A stretch of DNA of 14,092 bases from an uncultured Lachnospiraceae bacterium (GCA_910585625.1 CAJUFQ010000043.1:5543-19634), one strand, 5' to 3'; counted from the first letter of the stretch, positions 7,546 to 14,092 are shown. Numbers and translations: made by a program. Notes: generated by a model not told the origin, from the letters alone.

Positions 7546-8331
7546 TTATCCCTGCGTGAACCGCGCCAGGAACTGCCGGGTACGCTCTTCCTTCGGATGC
7601 TCGAAGACCTCGGCGGGATTTCCCTGCTCCAGGATATGGCCGTCGTCCATGAAAATCACGTGGTTGGCCACATCCCGGGCAAACGCCATCTCATGGGTGA
7701 CAATGACCATCGTGGTATTCTGCTCGGCAAGCTCCTTCATGACCTTTAAGACCTCCCCGGTCAGCTCCGGGTCGAGGGCGGAAGTCGGCTCGTCAAAACA
7801 GAGGATGTCCGGCTGCAGCGCGAGCGCACGCGCAATCGCCACACGCTGGCACTGCCCGCCGGAAAGTTGGTGCGGGTAATTGGCCATGCGGTCGCTCAGG
7901 CCCATCTGCGCCAGCAGTTCTTTGGCTTGCGCCTCAATCTTCTCGTGGATGATTCGGCGGTCTGCCTTGTAGTTGGGAAGCTCCTTCGCCAGCAGCTCTT
8001 TGGCCAGCATCACGTTCTGCAACGCCGTGTATTGCGGGAACAGGTTGAACGACTGGAATACGAGGCCGAAATGCAGCCGTTTCTTGCGGATTTCCGATTC
8101 CTGCTGCGTCTTTGCGTCGTCCGCGTCAAACAAGGTCTCCCCATTCACGCGAATTACGCCCTTGTCGGGACGTTCCAGGAAATTCAGGCATCGCAGCAGA
8201 GTGGTCTTGCCGCTGCCCGAGGAACCGATGATGGAGACGACCTGTCCTTGTTCCAGGGAAAAGCTGATGTCTTTCAGCACTTCCGTGCGGTCAAAATATT
8301 TGCGGATATGTTCTACTTCTAAGATTGGCAT
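7546..8331 (-). CDS. Polar amino-acid ABC transporter ATP-binding protein (GlnQ-like)
   Basis: A 261-residue ATPase that powers uptake of a polar amino acid on the inner face of the membrane. It has Walker A GSSGSGKT (36-43), Q-loop VFQSFNLFP (91-99), signature LSGGQ (156-160), Walker B ILCFDEPTSALD (176-187) and H-loop VTHEM (His213). The residue after the signature is Cys161 rather than the usual Gln (LSGGQCQR). Length and motifs fit the GlnQ/HisP/ArtP class. GGAG sits about 10 bp before the start. It is the last gene of the minus-strand operon, 12 bp after the permease stop. Substrate cannot be named from the ATPase. Confidence 0.95.
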   Translation of the reverse strand: MPILEVEHIRKYFDRTEVLKDISFSLEQGQVVSIIGSSGSGKTTLLRCLNFLERPDKGVIRVNGETLFDADDAKTQQESEIRKKRLHFGLVFQSFNLFPQYTALQNVMLAKELLAKELPNYKADRRIIHEKIEAQAKELLAQMGLSDRMANYPHQLSGGQCQRVAIARALALQPDILCFDEPTSALDPELTGEVLKVMKELAEQNTTMVIVTHEMAFARDVANHVIFMDDGHILEQGNPAEVFEHPKEERTRQFLARFTQG

Positions 8332-8343
8332 GTCTCTTCTCCT

Positions 8344-9030
8344 CTATTTGAAATAATCCAATTTCTTTTCTAATCGCCCAAGGAGGACGGTCAGGACGCC
8401 GTTCCACAGCAGATAATAAAACGCCGTGAAGAACATCGGCCAGATGGCTCCCGAGATACCCTGCGAGCCTTTCATGAACGCCTGCCCTGCCCAGATAATT
8501 TCCTGCAGGGCAATGATGCGGGCCAGGGAAGTGTCCTTTACCAACGTGATGATTTCGTTAGACATGGGCGGGACAATCCGCTTAATCATCTGCAGCAGCG
8601 TAATTTTGAAGAAAATCTGCCCTTTTGTCATGCCAAGCACCAGCCCGGCCTCCTCCTGGCCGACCGGCACGCCCTGGATCCCGCCGCGGTAAATCTCCGA
8701 GAAATAGCAGGCATAATTTAAAATGAAGGAGACGGAAGCGGCAAGGAAGCGTCCGCTTTCGCCGCCGCCCCAGATGGGGTTATGTAAAACCAGTCCGGGA
8801 AAATAATAGATAATCAAAAGCTGAATCATCAGGGGCGTTCCCCTGATAATCCAGACAATGAATTTCGTGAAATAGCTTAAGGGCTTAAAGCGGGACATAG
8901 AGCCGAAAGCGATAATCAGTCCCAGCGGAAATGCGCCGATAAGCGTCACGAAGAAAAGTTTTAACGTCTGCAGAAAGCCGATGTTCAATGCTCTCAGGAC
9001 GATTGGAAGTTGTTCTAAAATCTGATCCAT
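8344..9030 (-). CDS. Polar amino-acid ABC transporter permease (HisM/GlnP-like)
   Basis: A 228-residue integral membrane protein forming the transport channel. About five membrane helices are visible, for example LFFVTLIGAFPLGLIIAFG, FIVWIIRGTPLMIQLLIIYYF and WPMFFTAFYYLLWNGVLTVLL. The cytoplasmic EAA loop (GQEEAGLVLGMTKGQIFFKITLLQ region) contacts the ATPase. RGTPLMIQ is a hallmark of the His/Glu/Gln/Arg/opine permease family. The frame extends to a start at 9093 inside the lipoprotein gene, but MDQILEQLPIV at 9030 is the better start: it has AGGCGG upstream, gives the usual family N-terminus and leaves a 19-bp gap after the lipoprotein stop. A single permease implies a homodimer. Confidence 0.93.
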   Translation of the reverse strand: MDQILEQLPIVLRALNIGFLQTLKLFFVTLIGAFPLGLIIAFGSMSRFKPLSYFTKFIVWIIRGTPLMIQLLIIYYFPGLVLHNPIWGGGESGRFLAASVSFILNYACYFSEIYRGGIQGVPVGQEEAGLVLGMTKGQIFFKITLLQMIKRIVPPMSNEIITLVKDTSLARIIALQEIIWAGQAFMKGSQGISGAIWPMFFTAFYYLLWNGVLTVLLGRLEKKLDYFK

Positions 9031-9049
9031 TCGTGTTACCGCCTTTTTT

Positions 9050-9853
9050 CTACTGCTCGATGATGGCAGCCTGGACGCCGTATTTCTCGGCACACTCTGT
9101 CATGCTGCCGTCTTTGTAGCTGGAAGCAAAGAAATCATTTAATGCTTTGGCTAAATCAGAACCTTTGCGGAAGCCGACGCCGTACTCTTCGTTATTGAGT
9201 CCGACAGTGTAGGTCAAATCTGCATAGCTGGTTCCTTCGCCTACCATGGCTGCAGCCATCAGGGAATCAATGACAGCGGCGTCAGACGTTCCGGCGGCAA
9301 CTTCCATCAATGCGTCTGCCTGTGCTTTCACAGCCGTATAATTCAGATCCAGTGCGGAAACCTGTTTTTCCCCGGCGCTTCCTGCTTCCACGGCGAAAGT
9401 CAGGTCAGACAGGCTGTCTGTATCCTGGTACCGATCGGCTTTGTCTTTGGGTACGATGACAATCTGGGCGTTGTTGCAGTATGCCTTGGAGCATTCCATG
9501 GAGCTTGTCACCTCATCGGTAAGCGTCATCCCATTCCATACGCAGTCAATGGTCTTGCCGTCCAGCTCCATGATTTTATTGTCCCAGTCAATTTCCACGA
9601 ATTCTGCGGTCACGCCGAGGCTTTCAGCAAATGCCTTTGCCATATCTGCGTCAAAACCAATCCAGTCGCCGTTCTCATCTTTGTAGTCCATCGGCTCAAA
9701 ATCTGTGATGCCGATGACCAGGGCGCCTTTGTCTTTCACATAAGCCACATCGCTGTCTTTGGCGTCGCCGGAAGCTTCCTCACCGGATTTGCCGCAAGCA
9801 GCCAATGACAATGCCATAATTAATGATAACATAAGTACGAGAATCTTTTTCAT
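9050..9853 (-). CDS. Amino-acid ABC transporter substrate-binding lipoprotein (PBP2/SBP_bac_3)
   Basis: A 267-residue lipoprotein that captures the substrate outside the cell. Its signal peptide MKKILVLMLSLIMALSLAAC ends in the lipobox LAAC, so the mature protein is anchored by the lipidated Cys20. Family 3 features follow: LVIGITDFEPMDYKDENGDWIGFDADMAKA, the CVWNGMTLTDE region (commonly T-GMT-T-ER) and DAAVIDSLMA. The longer frame to 9910 starts before the signal peptide. ATG 9853 is chosen because it begins the signal peptide and has AGGGAG about 12 bp upstream. It is the first gene of the importer operon behind the promoter at 9936-9964. The WNGMT variant makes the ligand uncertain. Confidence 0.94.
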   Translation of the reverse strand: MKKILVLMLSLIMALSLAACGKSGEEASGDAKDSDVAYVKDKGALVIGITDFEPMDYKDENGDWIGFDADMAKAFAESLGVTAEFVEIDWDNKIMELDGKTIDCVWNGMTLTDEVTSSMECSKAYCNNAQIVIVPKDKADRYQDTDSLSDLTFAVEAGSAGEKQVSALDLNYTAVKAQADALMEVAAGTSDAAVIDSLMAAAMVGEGTSYADLTYTVGLNNEEYGVGFRKGSDLAKALNDFFASSYKDGSMTECAEKYGVQAAIIEQ

Positions 9854-9935
9854 AATGGATAAATCTCCCTTTCGTTGAATATGTTGGACAGGGCGTATAT
9901 TTCGATGCACCGTCCGTATTAAAAGCTACGCCAAT

Positions 9936-9964
9936 ATACTAACAAGTTAGCACGCTAAAGTCAA
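9936..9964 (-). promoter_or_regulatory. Sigma-A promoter of the amino-acid importer operon
   Basis: Reading the minus strand, TTGACT (9964-9959) and TAGTAT (9941-9936) are separated by exactly 17 bp. Transcription would start near 9929, giving a leader of about 75 nt before ATG 9853. The spacer and both elements are covered by inverted repeats. Confidence 0.75.
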
Positions 9965-9970
9965 GTGCTA
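9939..9970. promoter_or_regulatory. Overlapping operator-like palindromes, SlyA/MarR-type
   Basis: Three inverted repeats overlap the promoter: CTAAC-AA-GTTAG (9939-9950), TTAGC-AC-GCTAA (9947-9958), and TAGCAC (9948-9953) facing GTGCTA (9965-9970). TTAGCACGCTAA differs by one central base from TTAGCAAGCTAA, the published SlyA consensus of the MarR family. Binding here would block the promoter. No regulator gene is in the window. Confidence 0.6.
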
Positions 9971-10138
9971 GTATGGTGATTTCCGTGCGGTGGATTTTAA
10001 TAAAATGGAAGATTATGTAAAAGAGCAGGGATGGGGGTGTAAGTTATGAGGGTAAAATCAAAAAATACGGTAGAAGAAACCATACATTTCAGTTATAATA
10101 GGGCATAGTAACGTTGGTTTTATCTGGGGAGGATGCGG
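9971..10138 (+). promoter_or_regulatory. Intergenic region with likely -10 of the DUF1848 gene
   Basis: TATAAT at 10094-10099 lies about 40 bp before ATG 10139. The hexamer 17 bp upstream (TAGAAG) is a poor -35, so the promoter may need an activator or be weak. Short frames such as the one from ATG 10005 (about 14 codons) have no recognisable product. Nothing else is seen in this stretch. Confidence 0.4.
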
Positions 10139-11098
10139 ATGATAGTAAGTGCAAGCAGACGGACGGACATTCCGTCGTATTATTCCGACTGGTTTTTTCA
10201 CAGGCTGAAAGAAGGCTATGTCTTGGTCAGAAATCCGTGGGATGCACGTCAGATCAGCCGTATCAGCCTGTCGCCGGAGGCGGTTGACGGAATCGTGTTC
10301 TGGACGAAGAATCCTGTCCCTATGATACGAAAGCTGGACAGGCTGGGATTATACCATTATTATTTCCAATTTACCCTGACCGCCTATGGGCCGGAGGTTG
10401 AGAGGAACCTCCCGTCGAAAAACAGGACGGTCATACCGGCATTCCGGCAGCTGTCCAGGGAGATTGGCAAGGAAAACGTAGTCTGGAGATACGATCCGAT
10501 ATTTTTTAACGAGACATATACGATGGATTACCATTGCAGATATTTTGAAGCGCTTGCCGCAAAGCTTGCACAGTTTACGGAAACATGTACCGTAAGCTTT
10601 CTTGATATGTATAGAAATACACGGCGCAACGCGGAGGCATTGCAGTTGCAGACGCCTGCCGCGCGGCGGCAGGCGGAACTGTTGGAACGGTTTGCCGAGA
10701 CGGCAAAGAAATATAGGATATCGCTGGATGTTTGCGCCGAGGAACTGGATTTTCGCAAGGCAGGGGTGTTCCCTGCCCATTGTATTGACAAAGAGCGTTT
10801 TGAAAAAATGGGGAACTGTAAATTAAACGTAGGGAAAGACAAGAATCAGCGAAGCAGATGCGGATGCGTGGAGAGCATAGATATCGGGGCGTACAATACG
10901 TGCAAAAACGGCTGCTTGTACTGTTATGCAAATTATAATGCAGGGAGCGTGGCGCATCATTTTAGCAGGCATAATCCCCGGTCTCCGCTGCTGTTTGGGG
11001 AGATAGAGGAGGGAGACGTAATCCGGGAAAGGGATGTGAGGTCATTTGCGGATGGGCAGATGTCGTTGTTTGATTTCCGTGAGCAATGGGGAAAATAG
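10139..11098 (+). CDS. DUF1848 family Fe-S protein, function unknown
   Basis: A 319-residue protein that matches the DUF1848 family: start MIVSASRRTDIPSYYSDWFF, then KEGYVLVRNP, IVFWTKNP, YYFQFTLTAYG and VVWRYDPIFF. A cysteine cluster CKNGCLYC (Cys255, 259, 262) has the CxxxCxxC spacing of radical-SAM [4Fe-4S] sites but lies near the C-terminus, with CGC (241-243) just before. The family's substrate and reaction are unknown to me. An ATG at 10133 touches the ribosome site GGGGAGG (10126-10132), so ATG 10139, six bases downstream, is the chosen start. The gene is complete. It precedes the methyltransferase gene on the same strand with an 87-bp gap containing a hairpin. Confidence 0.85.
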   Translation: MIVSASRRTDIPSYYSDWFFHRLKEGYVLVRNPWDARQISRISLSPEAVDGIVFWTKNPVPMIRKLDRLGLYHYYFQFTLTAYGPEVERNLPSKNRTVIPAFRQLSREIGKENVVWRYDPIFFNETYTMDYHCRYFEALAAKLAQFTETCTVSFLDMYRNTRRNAEALQLQTPAARRQAELLERFAETAKKYRISLDVCAEELDFRKAGVFPAHCIDKERFEKMGNCKLNVGKDKNQRSRCGCVESIDIGAYNTCKNGCLYCYANYNAGSVAHHFSRHNPRSPLLFGEIEEGDVIRERDVRSFADGQMSLFDFREQWGK

Positions 11099-11135
11099 CC
11101 ATGTTTCCCTGGATATCTGACTTAGGGAAGCATGG
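11099..11135 (+). other. Hairpin immediately after the DUF1848 stop codon
   Basis: CCATGTTTCCCT (11099-11110) pairs with AGGGAAGCATGG (11124-11135) over 12 bp with one G-U pair and a 13-base loop. There is no T-run after it (GATTAGG), so it may be a transcript-end stabiliser, a factor-dependent terminator or a protein site. Confidence 0.5.
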
Positions 11136-11185
11136 GATTAGGATTGACAATGTTTAAAATATAGAACAGAAGGACAGGAGCAAAT

Positions 11186-12667
11186 ATGATAAGACAACAA
11201 TATGAATCTCTGAGAATGGGGCAGGATTTAAGGAAAAATCTGATAGATATCAAGCAGGAACTGAAAGAAGGGGCGGCAAAGAAGGAATTGCTTGCGCTGT
11301 TGGATGGGGACTATAGCCTCCTCACAGGGCTTTTGGAACATCCGGAGCCGAAAGTGCGCAAGAATACGGCAATCATCCTGGGGAGGCTCGGACAGGATGA
11401 GAACGCCCTCCCATTGTACGAAGCTTATGGCAGGGAACAGCAGTTATTTGTGAAAAGCGATTATCTTAAGGCGCTGATGGAGCTTGATTGTTCCGCGTGC
11501 AGCACGCAGTTAAAGAAACGCCTGCTGCAGCTCGAGCAGTACCGTCCGGCAGAGGAAGAAGAAAAGCATATCCGGGAGGAACTTTCCGCCCTGCGCAAGC
11601 TTGTAGACAGATATACGATTCACTGTAAACACTGTTTCCAGGGATATGACAATGCGTGGGATGTAATCCTCACGACCGGTAAGCAGTACCAGCAGATAAC
11701 GGCGGAACAGATAAAAGAGGGAAAGATTACCGTCTTAAAAAGCGGGGTGCGCGTCTATACCAGCCGCTTAAGGTCTGTCCTGCGGATTCCTACATACCGG
11801 GAATCGCTGTTTCCGTTGAATGTGAAGAAAATCCCTGGAGGCTACAAAGAGGCGGCAAAAGCATTGGCGGAATCCAATCTGCTGGAATTGCTGCAGAAGG
11901 CGCATGAGGCAGAGGACAGTTTTTATTTCCGGCTGTCGCTGCACAGTCCAAGGCCTCTGGAACAGCGCGGTATATTTATTAAGAAATGCAGTTTTGCGTT
12001 GGAACAGGAGACAACGGGAAAGCTTAAGAATTCCCCATCCGATTATGAGCTGGAAATCCGCCTGATGGAGAACCGGGAAGGGCAGTTCCTGCCGCTGCTG
12101 AAACTGTATACATTTGGGGAAGAACGTTTTGCGTACCGCAAGAATACGGTGGCAGCTTCCATAAAGCCGGAACAGGCCGCGCTGATTGCACGGCTGGCAA
12201 GGCCTTATATGCAGGAGCGGGCGCTAGTCCTGGATCCGTTCTGCGGGGTGGGAACCATGCTGATAGAACGGGAGAGGATCTGCCCGGCGAAAGTGATGTA
12301 TGGGGTTGACATTTTCGGGGAGGCGATTGCCAAAGCCAAGGAGAATACGGAACTTGCCGGCAGCGAAGTCTATTACATCAATCGGGATTTTTTTGAGTTT
12401 ACCCATAAATACCTATTCGATGAGATTATCACGGATCTGCCAGACCGGGGAAAAAAGGGCAGGGAGCAGCAGGACGCGTTCTATGCGGCATTTTTTGAGA
12501 AAGCGGTAAAAATGCTGAACGCTCAGGGGAAAATGATGCTGTATTCCAATGAGAAGAATTATGTGAAAAAACAGCTTCGTCTGCATAAAGAGCTGACGCT
12601 GCTCCGTGAATTCAGCATGGATGAGAAAGACAATTATTACTTATTTATTATCAGCGTTACTGTTTAG
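11186..12667 (+). CDS. HEAT-repeat / THUMP-like / RNA-type methyltransferase fusion
   Basis: A 493-residue cytoplasmic protein. Residues about 30-140 are helical HEAT-like repeats (LLEHPEPKVRKNTAIILGRLG). Residues about 145-320 resemble the substrate-recognition part of tRNA/rRNA methyltransferases of the Trm11/RlmL type (THUMP-like, FYFRLSLHSP, FAYRKNTVAASIKP). Residues about 325-493 are a Rossmann methyltransferase with SAM motif I LDPFCGVGTM (349-358), acidic GVDIFGEA (373-380) and motif IV ITDLPDRG (415-422). The usual motif IV in this class is (N/D)PPYG; here it is DLPDRG. The target is probably a base in structured RNA, but the variant motif leaves DNA or another substrate possible. CAGGAG lies about six bases before ATG 11186. 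It may be cotranscribed with the DUF1848 gene. Confidence 0.8.
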   Translation: MIRQQYESLRMGQDLRKNLIDIKQELKEGAAKKELLALLDGDYSLLTGLLEHPEPKVRKNTAIILGRLGQDENALPLYEAYGREQQLFVKSDYLKALMELDCSACSTQLKKRLLQLEQYRPAEEEEKHIREELSALRKLVDRYTIHCKHCFQGYDNAWDVILTTGKQYQQITAEQIKEGKITVLKSGVRVYTSRLRSVLRIPTYRESLFPLNVKKIPGGYKEAAKALAESNLLELLQKAHEAEDSFYFRLSLHSPRPLEQRGIFIKKCSFALEQETTGKLKNSPSDYELEIRLMENREGQFLPLLKLYTFGEERFAYRKNTVAASIKPEQAALIARLARPYMQERALVLDPFCGVGTMLIERERICPAKVMYGVDIFGEAIAKAKENTELAGSEVYYINRDFFEFTHKYLFDEIITDLPDRGKKGREQQDAFYAAFFEKAVKMLNAQGKMMLYSNEKNYVKKQLRLHKELTLLREFSMDEKDNYYLFIISVTV

Positions 12668-12741
12668 CCCGCTGGACTAAACAGGGAAAGTGTGCTTGTA
12701 CGAATTTTTCACAATACATTTAAAAAATTTTGAATTATATA

Positions 12742-12770
12742 TTGACAATTTCGTCGAGATTTGTTATTAT
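12742..12770 (+). promoter_or_regulatory. trnL: Strong promoter of tRNA-Leu
   Basis: A perfect TTGACA (12742-12747) and TATTAT (12765-12770) are separated by 17 bp. AT-rich sequence lies upstream (12713-12740) and could act as an UP element. Start of transcription is expected near 12777. Confidence 0.85.
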
Positions 12771-12776
12771 TTTTAA

Positions 12777-12790
12777 GTCGTCAAGACGAC
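12777..12790. promoter_or_regulatory. Palindrome at the tRNA transcription start
   Basis: GTCGTC (12777-12782) and GACGAC (12785-12790) form a perfect six-base inverted repeat around AA, right at the expected +1. It could be an operator or a 5' leader hairpin of the pre-tRNA removed by RNase P. Confidence 0.5.
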
Positions 12791-12810
12791 ATGGCAATTT
12801 AAGATTGTCT

Positions 12811-12894
12811 GCGGAAGTGCTGGAATTGGCAGACAGGCAAGACTAAGGATCTTGTGTCTGTATAGACGTGTGGGTTCAAGTCCCATCTTCCGCA
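12811..12894 (+). tRNA. trnL: tRNA-Leu (anticodon AAG)
   Basis: 84 nt class II tRNA. Acceptor GCGGAAG pairs with CTTCCGC, discriminator A73. The D-arm is CTG/CAG, the anticodon stem is CAAGA/TCTTG with loop CTAAGGA, so the anticodon is AAG at 12845-12847. A long variable arm (GTCT-GTAT-AGAC) and a T-arm GTGGG-TTCAAGT-CCCAT follow. The long arm and A73 fit leucine. CCA is not encoded. A34 is unusual in bacteria and would read CUU, or more leucine codons if deaminated to inosine. Confidence 0.95.
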
Positions 12895-12908
12895 TTGGAT
12901 TAAGCTCT

Positions 12909-12946
12909 GGGAAGCCTGAAAATAAAGGCTTCCCGCTTTTTATTTT
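12909..12946 (+). terminator. Rho-independent terminator of tRNA-Leu
   Basis: GGGAAGCCT (12909-12917) pairs perfectly with AGGCTTCCC (12926-12934) around an A-rich loop and is followed by GCTTTTTATTTTT. Confidence 0.92.
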
Positions 12947-12950
12947 TACT

Positions 12951-12976
12951 TGTAAATTGGTTACATTTGGTTACAC
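12951..12976. repeat. Direct and inverted repeats next to the integrase
   Basis: TTGGTTACA occurs at 12957-12965 and again at 12967-12975, a 10-bp period. TGTAA (12951-12955) faces TTACA (12961-12965) with a five-base centre. The position, between the tRNA terminator and the integrase stop, fits recombinase or excisionase binding sites, or a core site. Confidence 0.45.
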
Positions 12977-12979
12977 TTC

Positions 12980-14092
12980 TTATGAAACATCAAAAACATT
13001 TTTAAATGCATCTGCATATTCTGTGATTGGTTTTACCTGATGGATATAGCATTTTTGTGTTGTTGAAATGTCTTTGTGTCCTGCAAAGGTTTTAATTGTA
13101 TCATCTGACAATAGCTTGGAGTCGTGTAGTTCTGAAATACAGGTTTTTCTAATTGCATGATTGCCGCTAGGTCTATCAGTGATTACAAAGGCATCTTTTT
13201 CATTCCTAACGCCATTTAATCTTCTTAATACATTGTTAATAGCATGATCGTGTATTCTGCTGCCTTTCTTATTGAGGAAGATATAATCTCCATCTGAAAT
13301 GCCCAGCTCTCTATTCCTGTCAATAGCCATCTGGATATATTTCTTTGCATTTTCTGTCAATATCAGCTTTCTCATTCCACATTGAGTCTTGGTATGGTTT
13401 ACAACTTCATATCCATTGCGGTGTAATTTTCCATTGTCATCTTTTATGTATGTTTTGACTTCTTCTCTGATAATGTCAATAGTACCATCATCATTGATGC
13501 ATGAGGTAGTCAATGCCACCAATTCACCAACCCTAAGAGCAAGTGTAAAATTTAAGCATACGGCAAGATAAGCTGTATTTCCTGTCTTTTCATACTGCTT
13601 TAAGGCTTTGTGGATAACATCATTTTTAGCGGCAGAATCATAAACAATTTCAGATATTGGTTTTGCTGTTTCTTCCTGGAATATTCTATCTGAAAACCCT
13701 CTGATTTGCCTTGGAATATTAGTTGTTGTGTAATTGTATGAAATTGCATAATCATACATCATATTAATAACAGACTTCATTTCTTTAAATTGCTTGTGCG
13801 TCAGTTGCTTTTGTGAAATCACAGACAGAAACCAGTCTTTCATATGTCCGGCTGTCATGTCTTCAAATGGTATGGAAACAATTGGCGTGTCTTTATAATA
13901 CTTATTCCAAACATATGTTAATTTGTTTGCGTTTGCCATGCTGGTCTCTTTTTCTTTGCATTCAATCCACTGTTCATAAATTGATTCAAGACAAGGTTTA
14001 AGGCTTTCCTGCTGTTCTCTGTACCAATTCACTATACAATTTTCAACGAACCATGAAGGGATATCACAGCTTGCAATGAAAATGGGGGACTG
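12980..14092 (-). CDS. int: Tyrosine recombinase/integrase of a mobile element (5' end outside window)
   Basis: The frame is open to the right edge, so the true start lies beyond 14092; a GTG at 14032 is only an internal candidate. At least 370 residues are seen. An N-terminal SAM-like core-binding domain (TYVWNKYYKDTPI ... HKQFKEMKSVINMMYDYAI) precedes a catalytic domain with the full set: Arg in ALRVGEL, a beta-sheet Lys region (KTQCGMRKL), HAIRK (His and Arg), GHKDISTT (His) and the Tyr nucleophile in CYIH. This is a phage/ICE-type integrase that inserts or excises an element, often at tRNA genes. It points toward tRNA-Leu, whose 3' end is 85 bp away. Its AT-rich codon use contrasts with the rest of the window, which supports recent acquisition. 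A strongly AT-rich composition begins about 12935. Confidence 0.92.
   Translation of the reverse strand, partial: QSPIFIASCDIPSWFVENCIVNWYREQQESLKPCLESIYEQWIECKEKETSMANANKLTYVWNKYYKDTPIVSIPFEDMTAGHMKDWFLSVISQKQLTHKQFKEMKSVINMMYDYAISYNYTTTNIPRQIRGFSDRIFQEETAKPISEIVYDSAAKNDVIHKALKQYEKTGNTAYLAVCLNFTLALRVGELVALTTSCINDDGTIDIIREEVKTYIKDDNGKLHRNGYEVVNHTKTQCGMRKLILTENAKKYIQMAIDRNRELGISDGDYIFLNKKGSRIHDHAINNVLRRLNGVRNEKDAFVITDRPSGNHAIRKTCISELHDSKLLSDDTIKTFAGHKDISTTQKCYIHQVKPITEYADAFKNVFDVS

Noticed and set aside
7867..8356. Plus-strand frames of about 127-151 codons
   Set aside because: They are antisense shadows of the well-conserved ABC ATPase gene.
9031..9093. Longer permease start at 9093
   Set aside because: The added residues are Ser/Lys-rich and overlap the lipoprotein gene; a start with a ribosome site exists at 9030.
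9854..9910. Longer lipoprotein start at 9910
   Set aside because: It would place 19 residues before a standard lipoprotein signal peptide and lacks a ribosome site; ATG 9853 has AGGGAG.
9947..9971. CIRCE (HrcA) operator
   Set aside because: The TTAGCAC half-sites look similar, but the arms are imperfect and the spacing is 7 rather than 9 bp, and an amino-acid importer is not a heat-shock target.
9973..10050. Short plus-strand peptides in the divergent intergenic region (about 14-20 codons)
   Set aside because: No ribosome site of note and no recognisable sequence; a remnant regulator could not be supported.

Overview
The window looks like chromosomal DNA from an anaerobic Clostridia member, most likely Lachnospiraceae. 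This rests on the moderately GC-rich coding sequence, strong AGGAG-type ribosome sites, an AgrC-like HPK10 kinase, a DUF1848 protein and a Gfo/Idh/MocA enzyme. It is inference from gene content; no 16S rRNA is present. The last ~1.1 kb is visibly AT-rich and carries a tyrosine integrase abutting a tRNA gene, so it is probably the start of an integrated mobile element.

Layout. 1-676: C-terminal part of a GHKL sensor kinase, open at the window edge. 768-2678: membrane-anchored diguanylate cyclase with its own extended -10 promoter and a strong terminator. 2827-3313: wreck of an 'AAA-ATPase_like' gene whose two ends survive around a large internal deletion. 3332-4300: NAD(P)-dependent oxidoreductase. 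4382-7439: two overlapping genes encoding a P-loop ATPase and a protein with a Rossmann-like N-terminal domain plus eight exact 42-residue TPR units. 9853-7546 (minus strand): a complete polar amino-acid ABC importer (lipoprotein, permease, ATPase) behind a consensus promoter filled with SlyA/MarR-like palindromes. 10139-11098: DUF1848 Fe-S protein. 11186-12667: HEAT-repeat protein fused to an RNA-type methyltransferase. 12811-12894: tRNA-Leu with anticodon AAG, with promoter and terminator. 12980-14092 (minus strand): tyrosine recombinase, 5' end outside the window.

The best candidate for an undescribed system is the ATPase/TPR pair. The genes overlap by 17 bp, so translation is probably coupled. 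The ATPase has a clear Walker A (GHRGCGKST) and Walker B (IIIFEDLD). The partner's N-terminal ~140 residues resemble, from memory of such proteins, a domain found in bacterial ATPase-TPR conflict systems. No known effector domain is visible, so the output is unknown. The TPR units are near-identical in places at the DNA level, which suggests recent expansion or recombination.

Other genes seem to be independent housekeeping or signalling units. Nothing in the sequence ties the diguanylate cyclase, the oxidoreductase or the ABC importer to the ATPase/TPR pair.
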